From: an uncultured Verrucomicrobiota bacterium
GTDB taxonomy: Bacteria; Verrucomicrobiota; Verrucomicrobiae; Opitutales; Opitutaceae
Length of the DNA stretch: 41,663 nt
Direction: 5' to 3'
Assembly (NCBI GenBank): GCA_946482165.1
Contig: CAMLQS010000005.1
Location: 1 to 41,663, forward strand
Shown here: in pieces, positions 23,950-31,685 of the stretch
How the letters are laid out: every line of letters starts with the position of its first letter
How positions within the stretch are numbered: position 1 is the first letter of the stretch
The notes under the pieces: generated by a model
The model's input: only the letters and a program-made list of their open reading frames with translations
Told to the model about the DNA's origin: nothing
Databases searched by the model: none
Made by a program: the position numbers and the translations under genes

Positions 23950-26934
23950 TCAATCGACCAAGCGCCACTGCTGGTTGTGGCTGCCGCCGCTGGACCAGTT
24001 TTGCATGGCGGTGCCGTTTGTGGTGGAGCCGCCGGTGTCGAGGCACTTGCCGTTGGCGCGGTTGATCACCTTATAGTAGCCCGAGTCGGTGTGGGTGAAG
24101 GTCCACTGCTGGTTATTGCTGGCGCCGTTGGACCACTGGCCGATCACCGAGCCGTTGGCGGTGTTGCCGAGGGAGTCGAGGAACTTGCCTCCGGTGACGC
24201 ACTGGAGTTTGCGGTAGCCGCCGGTGATCGAGGAGAAGACCCACTTCTGGTTAAGGCTGGCGCTGCCGTCGTGCTGGAGCACGGATGCGCCGTCGGTGGT
24301 GGCTCCGTAGTTGTCGAGGAACTTGCCGTTGGCGCGGTTTTGCAGGCGGAACGTGCCGGAGGGCACGCCGGTGGCGAGTTCGGCGACGGCGGCGGCGGAG
24401 AGGGCGTGGTTGTAGACGCGGAAGTCGTCGATGCGGCCGTTGAAGAGCGGGTCGGGCCACTGCGATTTGCCGATATAATTGACCGCCGGCTTGATGTCGG
24501 AGGGCTTGATCGTGATGCCGGTCGAGGTCGCGACCTGGGAGCCGTTGACGTAGAGCTGGGCGCTGGACGCGCCGAGGGTAACGGCGACGTGGACCCATTG
24601 GCCGGTGGCGAGGGCGGGGGCGTTGAGCACCTGCTCGGCGCCGCCGTTCTTGATCGCGAAGCGGAGGCCCGCGCCGGAGGCGGCCGGCGAGAGGAACAGG
24701 TATTGGTCGGTGCCGTTGCCGAAGTCGAAGATGCGCTGCCAGACGGCGCCGCCGTTCCAGTAAACCCAGGTGGCGACGGTGAGCTGGTTGAAGTTCGCGA
24801 TCGTCGAGGGCAGGTTCACGTGCCGGGTGGAGCCGTCGAAGACGAAGGAGTTGGTCCCGACGCGGGCGCCGTTGTAGGTGGCGGTGCCGTTGACGGTGGC
24901 GTGGTTGGCGGCGGCGGGTCCGGAGTCGCTGGTGTTGCCGTCGAAGTTGTAGCGGGCGACGAGCGTCGCGGCGCCGCTCGGGGTGGCGGAGACCTGGGCG
25001 GAGTTGGCCGAGCGGTTGAGCGAGCGGTCGGCGGCCTGCACGACGTAGTAGTAGGGCCGGGCCTGGTTGGCCGAAATGTCGGTGAACGACGGCGTGGTCA
25101 GGCCGCGCGCGACGAGCGAGTAGGGGCCGCCGGAGGCGTCGGCGCGGAGGACGTTGTAGCCGGCGAGGTCGGTCGCGGTGCTGGCCGTCCAGTTCAGTTT
25201 CACGTAGACCGCGTTCGCCGTGGCGACGAGGCCGGTTGGCGCGGAGGGTGCGACGAACTCGATCGCGGCGTCGACGGGGAGGAGGCGCCACTGCTGGTTG
25301 AGGCCGGCCGTGCCGGACCACTGGACGATGCTTCCGCCGTCGGCGGTCGAGGAGTTGTAGACGTCCAGATATTTTCCGCTCCAGCGGTTGCGGATCTTGA
25401 ACCAGGAGTCGCCGACGTATTCAAAAAACCAGCACTGGTTGCCGCCGCCGCCCGCGGGCCACTGGATGAAGCCGGCGCCGTCGTCGTGGGACCAGTTGAG
25501 CAGGTCCGCGGCCTTGCCGCTGTGGGCGGCCTTGAAGGTGAAGTAGCTGTAGTCTCCGCCGTTGCGGGAATCGAGGGGCGCGACGTCCCATTGCTGGCTG
25601 GTGGAGCCGGCGGTGTAGGAGTTCTGCTGGATGACGGCGCCGTCGGCGGTGCTGCCGGAGGCGACCTCCATGACCTTGGCGCTGTTGCGATTGACGAGGA
25701 TGTAGCGGCCGTTGATGGCGGGCTGCACGTCGGCTCCCCAGGTGATGTTGACCAGCCTTTCCGCATTGGGCTGGTTCACCTGGTAGCCGGTGCCGCCGGG
25801 CTGGGTCACGGTGTAGTCGCGCTGGGGTCCGTAGCCGTCGAAGAAGACGTCGCGGTCCTTGGAAACGAAACGGTAGGTGGTGGTCGCCGCCTGGCGCTCC
25901 GAGGAGCCGACAAAGGCCTGCACGGCGCCGCTCGGCGCGCGATAGACGGCGGCGGCGGTCCAGTTGGGACGGTGTTCGGCGTAACCGAGGCGCATGCCTT
26001 GGCAGGCTTTCACGAAGCTGCCGCGCGCGAGCTCGGCGGTGCCCCACCAGATGCCTCGTTGCAGTCCGTATTCCACGCCGACGATGCCCTCGGCGACGTT
26101 GTGGAGCTCGTCGTTTACGGCGAAGTCGCCGCTGGCGCGCACGTTTTGGTAGAAGCTGGCATAGTTGTCGAAACTGCCGGCGAGCTGGTGGGTGTTGCCC
26201 TCGTTCAGCCGACTTTTGATCGTGTTATACCAAGGGTTGGCCTGATCGCAGTTGAGCGTGCTCGCGCCGGTGAGGGGCACGCCGGAGAATTCGGCGCTGG
26301 CCTGAAGCAAGCCGAGGATGTCGTAGAGGTTCGTGACCGTGCCTTGGCCCACCGGGACGGCCGTGTAGTCCGGCTCGTTGAAGGCGGAGGCGGAAACGAC
26401 GGTCTTACCCTGGGCGGCGAGGGCGCGCACCGAGGCCTCCATGTTCTGCACCCAGCGGGACGGGACGATCTCCGTGGTGCTGCCGTTTCTAAACCAGGCG
26501 TTGATGCCCGCGCCGTTGTCGGGGGTGATGGTCACCGGTTTGCCGGCGCCGGCCAAGTTTGCGATGTTCACGCGATTGGTGAGATCGGCCAGCTGGGTGG
26601 CGGCGAGCTCGCCGTTCACCGGCGCGGCGTCGATCGGGAAGGCGATGCGCACGACGTCCACCTGATCGGCGCCCATGAAGACGATGCCGCGGCGCATGTT
26701 GTCGACGTTGGGCCAGGCGGTGTCCAGGCCCCATTCGGTGATGGCCTTTGAAACTCCGGCGTCGGCGACGCCGAAGGCGATGGTGCGGTCCTGCGCGAAG
26801 ACGAGGTTGGGCGCGGAGGCGGCTCCGAGGAGCGCGAGGAGGGCGAGCGTGACAGGCGATGCTTGACGACGGGGGGCGGGAGCGACGGCGACGCGTTTTT
26901 TTCGAACAGCTGCGGGGGCGGTGTTGGGATGCAT
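23950..26934 (-). CDS. secreted multidomain glycosidase-like protein: TIM-barrel-like, ricin B, Fn3, LamG, ricin B (copy 2)
   Basis: 994-residue paralogue of the neighbouring gene; long identical blocks include VSKAITEWGLDTAWP, GTVTNLYDILGLLQ, THQLAGSFD, AEHRPNWTAAAVYRAPSGAV. Signal peptide residues 1-48 (VFAQ). The predicted catalytic motif SAFNEPDY gives Glu187, with NDELHNV and GVEYG (Glu288) as the second acidic positions. Domain order then follows copy 1 (ricin B about 403-545, Fn3 555-650, LamG 655-840), but the C-terminus is different: instead of Fn3 plus an FYRVL tail it carries a second ricin-type beta-trefoil (about 858-994) with three QxW-like repeats (LNQKWVF, NNQQWTF, HNQQWRL). 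ATG 26934 is selected; the frame continues upstream to 27549 only through Arg-rich antisense. Function of the family is unassigned; a secreted glycan hydrolase or binder is inferred. Confidence 0.82.
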   Translation of the reverse strand: MHPNTAPAAVRKKRVAVAPAPRRQASPVTLALLALLGAASAPNLVFAQDRTIAFGVADAGVSKAITEWGLDTAWPNVDNMRRGIVFMGADQVDVVRIAFPIDAAPVNGELAATQLADLTNRVNIANLAGAGKPVTITPDNGAGINAWFRNGSTTEIVPSRWVQNMEASVRALAAQGKTVVSASAFNEPDYTAVPVGQGTVTNLYDILGLLQASAEFSGVPLTGASTLNCDQANPWYNTIKSRLNEGNTHQLAGSFDNYASFYQNVRASGDFAVNDELHNVAEGIVGVEYGLQRGIWWGTAELARGSFVKACQGMRLGYAEHRPNWTAAAVYRAPSGAVQAFVGSSERQAATTTYRFVSKDRDVFFDGYGPQRDYTVTQPGGTGYQVNQPNAERLVNITWGADVQPAINGRYILVNRNSAKVMEVASGSTADGAVIQQNSYTAGSTSQQWDVAPLDSRNGGDYSYFTFKAAHSGKAADLLNWSHDDGAGFIQWPAGGGGNQCWFFEYVGDSWFKIRNRWSGKYLDVYNSSTADGGSIVQWSGTAGLNQQWRLLPVDAAIEFVAPSAPTGLVATANAVYVKLNWTASTATDLAGYNVLRADASGGPYSLVARGLTTPSFTDISANQARPYYYVVQAADRSLNRSANSAQVSATPSGAATLVARYNFDGNTSDSGPAAANHATVNGTATYNGARVGTNSFVFDGSTRHVNLPSTIANFNQLTVATWVYWNGGAVWQRIFDFGNGTDQYLFLSPAASGAGLRFAIKNGGAEQVLNAPALATGQWVHVAVTLGASSAQLYVNGSQVATSTGITIKPSDIKPAVNYIGKSQWPDPLFNGRIDDFRVYNHALSAAAVAELATGVPSGTFRLQNRANGKFLDNYGATTDGASVLQHDGSASLNQKWVFSSITGGYRKLQCVTGGKFLDSLGNTANGSVIGQWSNGASNNQQWTFTHTDSGYYKVINRANGKCLDTGGSTTNGTAMQNWSSGGSHNQQWRLVD

Positions 26935-27182
26935 GTTTGTTTTTTGGGGGGGACTGACGAGACCGCCCGCGGCTCTTAGGGGGAAAGCCGGGGCGAAAGG
27001 GGGCTGGCGCGCGCGGCCCGCTTCAATGGCGGGTCGGACAACACGCGGAGGCCGACCGAGTGCGATGGCACGCGGAAGCGACGGCGGGCGCCGTCTTGGA
27101 AATGCTCGACGAAGACGGCATCGAGCTGATGGGGAGGGGCGGACGCGGGCCGGGCCGGCGGGATTTCGCCGCGTCGGTTCCC

Positions 27183-28526
27183 TCAGCTGGCCTTGGCCAG
27201 AGGGTAGGTGTCCGGGGTGGCGGGGTTGCGGGTGATCTTGCGGTTCGGAACCGGAGCGCGGGCCGGCGGGGTTGCGGCAGTGGCGACGGATGCGGCCGAA
27301 GGGCGGGGCGGGGCAAGGGGCGTGGCGGACGGCCGGGGGGAGACGGCCCAAATGCCACGAGGGGGAGGGGCGAGGGAGGCGGGCGAAGGGGCGTTTTGAC
27401 GCGGGGCCGGGGCGGGTTGGCCGATTCGGGGCGGCGGGACGCCAAGAACGCCGGCGGCGTGCCTGCGATTGTCGGCGGCGGGCAAGGCGACTTTGACGGA
27501 GCTGGAAGGGGCGCTTTCGCCGCCGGCGTTCATCGCGGTGACGACGCATTCGAGCGGATGCTCGCAGGCGGAGAGCGGGATCGCGAAGCGCGTGACTTGC
27601 AGGGCGGAGGCAAGGTCTTCGCAGGAGCCGTCGGGGCCGAGCACGCGTTTAACCCGATAGATTGCGCTCGAACACGGAGCCTGCCACGTGAGCACGATGT
27701 TGCCCCCTTCGATGGCGGTGGAGAGGCCCTTGGGCGCGAGCGCGGCGGGAGGCGCGGGCGGCAGGGACAGGTGCAGCTCCTTGCCTTGATAAGTCGCCTC
27801 GAGATCGGGACGGGTGGGGCGATGGAGGCCGATGCCGCGGCCTGGACGAACGACGACAATATCGAAGCGGCGAGGAGGAGACGCTGCGCCGGTTTCCGGG
27901 GAGGGGGAGAAGATGTGGAGGGTGTTGGCGCGGTCGTCCCAGGCGAATGCCACCGGACCGGCGGGGTCCTTGAGCGTGAACGTGCCGTCCGCTCCGGGGT
28001 AGATGCGGAGCTCGAGCGCGGTCACGGTTTCTTCCGGTTTGGCGTCGAGGGGCGCGAAAGGAACGATCGAGCCGGCGCGGACGAAAATCGGAATAAGTTC
28101 GAGGGGGACGGGAGTGCGCAGAACCTGTTCGCCGGCATAGCTGGCGCCGGTCCAGAAATCGATCCACGCGGGGCCGGACGGGAGACTGAGGCGAAACAGC
28201 TGGGTTTCCGACGCGGGCGGCGGCTGGACCCAAAAAGAGGGGCCGAACGTCAGGGCGTGAAGATGTTCTCCCGAGCGGGAATAGTCATTGAGCGTGATCG
28301 GAGCGCTGCGCGCGCCGGGATCCTTCTTCTTGGGCGTCCGGCCGGCGTCGGTCGATTCGGCGTAGAGTGAAAGGCGACGCCGCAACCGGATGAAGTCGAC
28401 CAACACCTTCTGCGATGGCGCGGGGCCGTTCCAAGGTGCGTTTTCGTCGTCCGCGATCTGGTGCATGCGGAAGCCGGGGGTGAAGACTTGGGACTGAAAC
28501 CAGCGGGTGAAGAGAGGCGTGGCCAT
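27183..28526 (-). pseudogene. truncated GH31 alpha-glycosidase remnant (C-terminal half only)
   Basis: An open frame of 447 codons whose first two-thirds match the C-terminal half of GH31 alpha-xylosidases/alpha-glucosidases. It begins in the late barrel segment FTRWFQSQVFTPGFRMH, continues with LTFGPSFWVQPP, and then WIDFWTGASYAGEQ, PLELIPIFVRAGSIVP and LRIYPGADGTFTL, the GH31 proximal beta-sheet domain. The N-terminal domain and the barrel part carrying the catalytic Asp pair (normally some 400 residues) are absent: only 115 bp separate it from the kinase stop. An Fn3-like domain (about residues 245-335) and a Pro/Ala-rich tail follow. There is no signal peptide. Upstream in-frame sequence is unrelated. 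Interpretation: a 5'-deleted gene. A standalone C-terminal protein is possible but unlikely to be catalytic. Confidence 0.75.
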
Positions 28527-28563
28527 GCGTTGGGGCGAGCCGGGGGAAGGGCGTCGAAGTAGA

Positions 28564-28575
28564 GAAACGCGTTTC
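28564..28575. promoter_or_regulatory. LacI-type palindrome upstream of the GH31 remnant
   Basis: GAAACGCGTTTC is a perfect 12-bp palindrome with a central CG, the form typical of LacI/GalR-family operators. It is 38 bp upstream of the first ATG of the GH31 remnant, in the 115-bp gap after the kinase gene. It may be a surviving operator or chance in GC-rich DNA. Confidence 0.3.
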
Positions 28576-28641
28576 GCGGGCGGACTGCGCCAACGTGTGC
28601 TCCGTTTTTTGACGCCTTTCGTCCGGCCGCCGTTCAAGCGG

Positions 28642-30849
28642 CTAGCGGTTTGGGGTGAGCGGATTCGGGGCCGGAGGCTTGTCCCTCCGGTCCAGCAAGG
28701 CGGCGGCTTCGCGGACCAGAAGACGTGCGTTGATCCAGTCGAACCAGAGAATCTGCGCCTCGGGTTCCCACGGTTCGAGAGGAGCCTTGAAGCGCTCCTC
28801 CACGAGGGACTGGGCATCGGCGACAAGCTGCGCGGCCTCGTCGTGGCGGCCGAGTTGCGCGTAGGCCATGGCGACGACCATGCGGGCGGAAACTTCGCGG
28901 GGAGCGTTGGGATTTCTATAACTAAGGCAGCGCCGGCTCCACCGGATGGCCTCTTCGAGATTGCCGCGGCGCTGCGCGAGGAGCCCGAGCGCGAAAGACC
29001 GCCAGGCGTCGAGGTAGGGATCGGCGCTCGCCTGGCGGTCGGCGCCCTCGAAGGTTGCGGCCACGACCTCGGCTAGGGGAGTGAGACTGTCGAGGAAGTT
29101 GGAATCGGCGGGGGCCAGCAGGGCGGCTTTCAGCACTTGCTCGGCGGGCATCGGGTTGTTCGTGCGGGCGAACCGTGCCACGGCGTTTCGCCGGAAGGCG
29201 TCGTATTGGGCGTTGTCGCCGTTTTCGCAGATCGCCGAGGCCGCGGGCATGAGGCTGAAGGAGACTTTGTCAGAATCGGAGGGATCGACCTGGGTGATGA
29301 CGAGGGCGAGGGCGAAGTGGCGCTCGGCCGACTCGCGCCAGCGGCCGGCGATGGCGTGCCATTCCCCGAGCGAGCCGAGGACCGTGGCGCATTCGAGCGA
29401 GGGGCGGAAAAGCGAGGCGTCGATGCCATCGACAAGGGCGTCGGCCTCCTCGAATTTCTTGTAGTTGACGATTCGCACCGCGGCCTGGGCGACTTTCTCG
29501 CCCACCTCGGCCTGCTGGAGGAGCCGCGCTTGCTCGCGCCGGGCGATGCGCTCGCGATGAAGCAGCCAGGTGGAGAGGCCCAGGCCGGCGAGAAGTGTCA
29601 CCAGAACGAGGGCGCCGGCGAAGAAGACGACGCGGTTTCGCCGGTAGAGTTTTTCGAGCCGGTAAACCCGGCTTGGCGGCCGCGCGGCGACGAGTTCGTT
29701 GGCGAGGTAGCGGCGGATGTCCATCGCCATGCCGTAGGCGGTCTCGTAGCGCCGACGCCGGTCTTTCTCGAGCGCGGTGGCGACGATCCAGTCCAGGTCG
29801 CCGCGGACGGACGCAAGCAGGCGGGCGGGCTCGACGCGGTGCTGGCTGGCGACGGCGCGGAGCTCCGCAGGCGGCAGGGCGGCCAGCACCGCGGAGGGGC
29901 GGGGGACCTCGCGCTCGCAGATGATGCGGCGCATGTGCGCCAGGCCGCCGGACTCGAGTTCCTTGGAATCGAAAGGGGTGCGGCCGGTGAGAAGCTCGTG
30001 CAGGAGCACGCCGAGGCTGTAGATGTCGCTCCGCGTATCCAAATCGGGATTACCGAGGTCGGCCTGCTCGGGGCTCATGTAGGCGGGAGTGCCGATGAGG
30101 TGGAGTTGAAACGTGAGGCCCGGTTCGCCGTGGCGGCCCTCGACGGCCTTGGCGATGCCGAAGTCGATGATCTTGGGCGCCGGCTGTCCGTCCTGCGTCG
30201 CCACGAGGATGTTGGACGGCTTGATGTCGCGATGGATGATGCCCTTTTGGTGGGCGTGTTGGAGGGCGTGGCAGACGCGCACAAAGAGCCGCAGGCGTTC
30301 CTCGGTGGTGAGGAAATGTTGCGCGCAGTAGTCCGTGATTTTGATGCCGTGCACCAACTCCATCACGAAGTAGGGTCGTCCCGAATCCGTGGTGCCGGCG
30401 TCGAGCACGCGGGCGATGTTCGGGTGGTCCATGATGGCGAGCGCCTGGCGCTCCCGCTCGAAGCGCGTGATCACGCTCTCCGTGTCCATGCCGAGGCGGA
30501 TGACCTTCAGCGCCACCTGCCGGTGAACGGGTTCCTCCTGCTCGGCGAGGTAGACGACGCCGCAGCCGCCGGTGCCGAGTTTGCGGAGAATTTTGTAACG
30601 GCCGATCCTGGCGACGCTGCCGCCGCGATCGTCTCCGGAATAGGACTCGAACTCGTCCGCGCTGGCGGTGGGCAGCGGACTGAGCAGGGTTTCGGCCGGC
30701 TCCTGCAGGGCGAGGAGCTCTTCCAGCCGGCGGCGCATCGCCGGATCGGTTCGGCAATGGCGATCAAGGAAATCGCGGCGCGCCGACTCGCCCGGGAGCT
30801 CGACGAGTTCCTCGAAGAGAAGCCGTTCGCGCTGGCGGGCCTCAATCAT
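28642..30849 (-). CDS. transmembrane Ser/Thr protein kinase (Hanks type) with extracytoplasmic helical-repeat domain
   Basis: 735-residue kinase. Residues 1-80 are a helical N-terminal region (RRRLEELLALQEPAE). The kinase domain (about 84-385) is complete: glycine loop LGTGGCGVVYLAE (91-103), VALKVI with Lys115, catalytic HRDIKPSN (206-213, Asp208), DFGIAK (229-234), and GTPAYMSPEQ (253-262). A single membrane helix at about 407-430 is followed by a C-terminal region (440-735) of TPR-like helical repeats. The start overlaps the upstream ECF sigma gene by 8 bp, so the pair is translationally coupled. Kinase-ECF pairing is known in Planctomycetes, Acidobacteria and Verrucomicrobia, where the kinase is thought to act on the sigma factor; the orientation of the sensor domain is inferred. 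The stimulus is unknown. Confidence 0.93.
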   Translation of the reverse strand: MIEARQRERLLFEELVELPGESARRDFLDRHCRTDPAMRRRLEELLALQEPAETLLSPLPTASADEFESYSGDDRGGSVARIGRYKILRKLGTGGCGVVYLAEQEEPVHRQVALKVIRLGMDTESVITRFERERQALAIMDHPNIARVLDAGTTDSGRPYFVMELVHGIKITDYCAQHFLTTEERLRLFVRVCHALQHAHQKGIIHRDIKPSNILVATQDGQPAPKIIDFGIAKAVEGRHGEPGLTFQLHLIGTPAYMSPEQADLGNPDLDTRSDIYSLGVLLHELLTGRTPFDSKELESGGLAHMRRIICEREVPRPSAVLAALPPAELRAVASQHRVEPARLLASVRGDLDWIVATALEKDRRRRYETAYGMAMDIRRYLANELVAARPPSRVYRLEKLYRRNRVVFFAGALVLVTLLAGLGLSTWLLHRERIARREQARLLQQAEVGEKVAQAAVRIVNYKKFEEADALVDGIDASLFRPSLECATVLGSLGEWHAIAGRWRESAERHFALALVITQVDPSDSDKVSFSLMPAASAICENGDNAQYDAFRRNAVARFARTNNPMPAEQVLKAALLAPADSNFLDSLTPLAEVVAATFEGADRQASADPYLDAWRSFALGLLAQRRGNLEEAIRWSRRCLSYRNPNAPREVSARMVVAMAYAQLGRHDEAAQLVADAQSLVEERFKAPLEPWEPEAQILWFDWINARLLVREAAALLDRRDKPPAPNPLTPNR

Positions 30850-31444
30850 TGGGCGGGGACGATTCTCCCGTTTTGGGCGGGAGCGCGCCCGGGTCCTGGC
30901 GGACCAGGCGGTAAAGGCAGGCGCGGGCGTAGGACCATTGGCGGTTGAGGGTGCGTTCGCTGACGCCGAGCATCTCCGCGATTTCCTCGTTGGTGAACCC
31001 GCCGAAGAACTTGTAAGTCACCAAGCGCGCGCTTTCGGGGTCTTCGGACTCAAGCCGCGTGAGGGCCTCGTTGACGAGCAGCACGCGCTCGTCGGGCTGC
31101 GGGCTGCTGAGATTGAGGTCGGCTATATCCACGGGCTCCATCATGCGGCCGCGTTTGCGGGTCGCCTTTTTTCGGGCGAGATCGACGAGGATGTGCCGCA
31201 TGGCGAGGGCGGCCGCACGGAAGAAGTGTTGGCGGTCGTTCCAGTTGCGCTCGCCTTGGTTCGCGAGGCGAAGCCAGGCCTCGTGGACGAGGGCGGTCGG
31301 CTGCAAGGTCGCCGGGCCGTCCTCGCGCCGGAGGCGTCGCCCGGCCAGGCGTCGCAATTCGTCGTAGACCAGCGGAAGCAGTTTTTCCGGCGCGCCTTGA
31401 TCCCCTTGTTCCGCGGCGCGCAGGAGTTGGGTGATCTCGCTCAT
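30842..31444 (-). CDS. ECF-type RNA polymerase sigma factor (TIGR02999-like)
   Basis: 200-residue sigma factor with region 2 (PLVYDELRRLAGRRLRRE, LVHEAWLRLA, FFRAAALAMRHILVDLARKK) and region 4 (ESARLVTYKFFGGFTNEEIAEMLGVSERTLNRQWSYARA). The pattern ATLQPTALVHEAWLRL is typical of the ECF subfamily common in Acidobacteria, Planctomycetes and Verrucomicrobia. ATG 31444 is used; the frame opens 11 codons earlier but the extra residues have no counterpart. No anti-sigma factor gene is adjacent; instead the kinase gene begins 8 bp before this gene's stop, which suggests activation by phosphorylation. Target promoters are unknown. Confidence 0.93.
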   Translation of the reverse strand: MSEITQLLRAAEQGDQGAPEKLLPLVYDELRRLAGRRLRREDGPATLQPTALVHEAWLRLANQGERNWNDRQHFFRAAALAMRHILVDLARKKATRKRGRMMEPVDIADLNLSSPQPDERVLLVNEALTRLESEDPESARLVTYKFFGGFTNEEIAEMLGVSERTLNRQWSYARACLYRLVRQDPGALPPKTGESSPPND

Positions 31445-31685
31445 GTGGTTAAAGGGGCGGGTGCGGCATTGGGCCAAGGGGGCCGGGGAAGCGCGGGGGA
31501 GGAATCAGCGGCAGCGCCGCGCCGGGGACAATTTGTTTTTGCGGACGGAGCCTGCGCGGATTTGGCCATGAGTTCGTAGTCCTTACCGTATACGCAAATT
31601 TTCCTGGTTTCCACGCGAAAGCCATTTGCGCCTATTCGGGCGGCTCCGCATTTTTAGTCTTTTGCTTTCACTCCACCCCAGCCCC
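31445..31685. promoter_or_regulatory. divergent intergenic region, ECF sigma / PQQ dehydrogenase genes
   Basis: 241 bp between divergent starts. The half near the sigma gene is GC-rich; the half near the plus-strand gene (31570-31680) is markedly AT-richer with CGTATACG (31588-31595) and a polypyrimidine leader before ATG 31686. Promoters for both directions are expected here. No Shine-Dalgarno sequence precedes the plus-strand ATG. I cannot place -35/-10 boxes with confidence. Confidence 0.4.

Noticed and set aside
27023..27445. Minus-strand frame of 140 codons overlapping the GH31 remnant tail
   Set aside because: Pro/Arg/Ser-rich, alternative frame of the remnant; no similarity to any family I know.
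28527..28826. In-frame extension of the GH31 remnant into the kinase gene
   Set aside because: Sequence is Ser/Arg/Pro-rich with no GH31 similarity and overlaps the well-supported kinase C-terminus in another frame.
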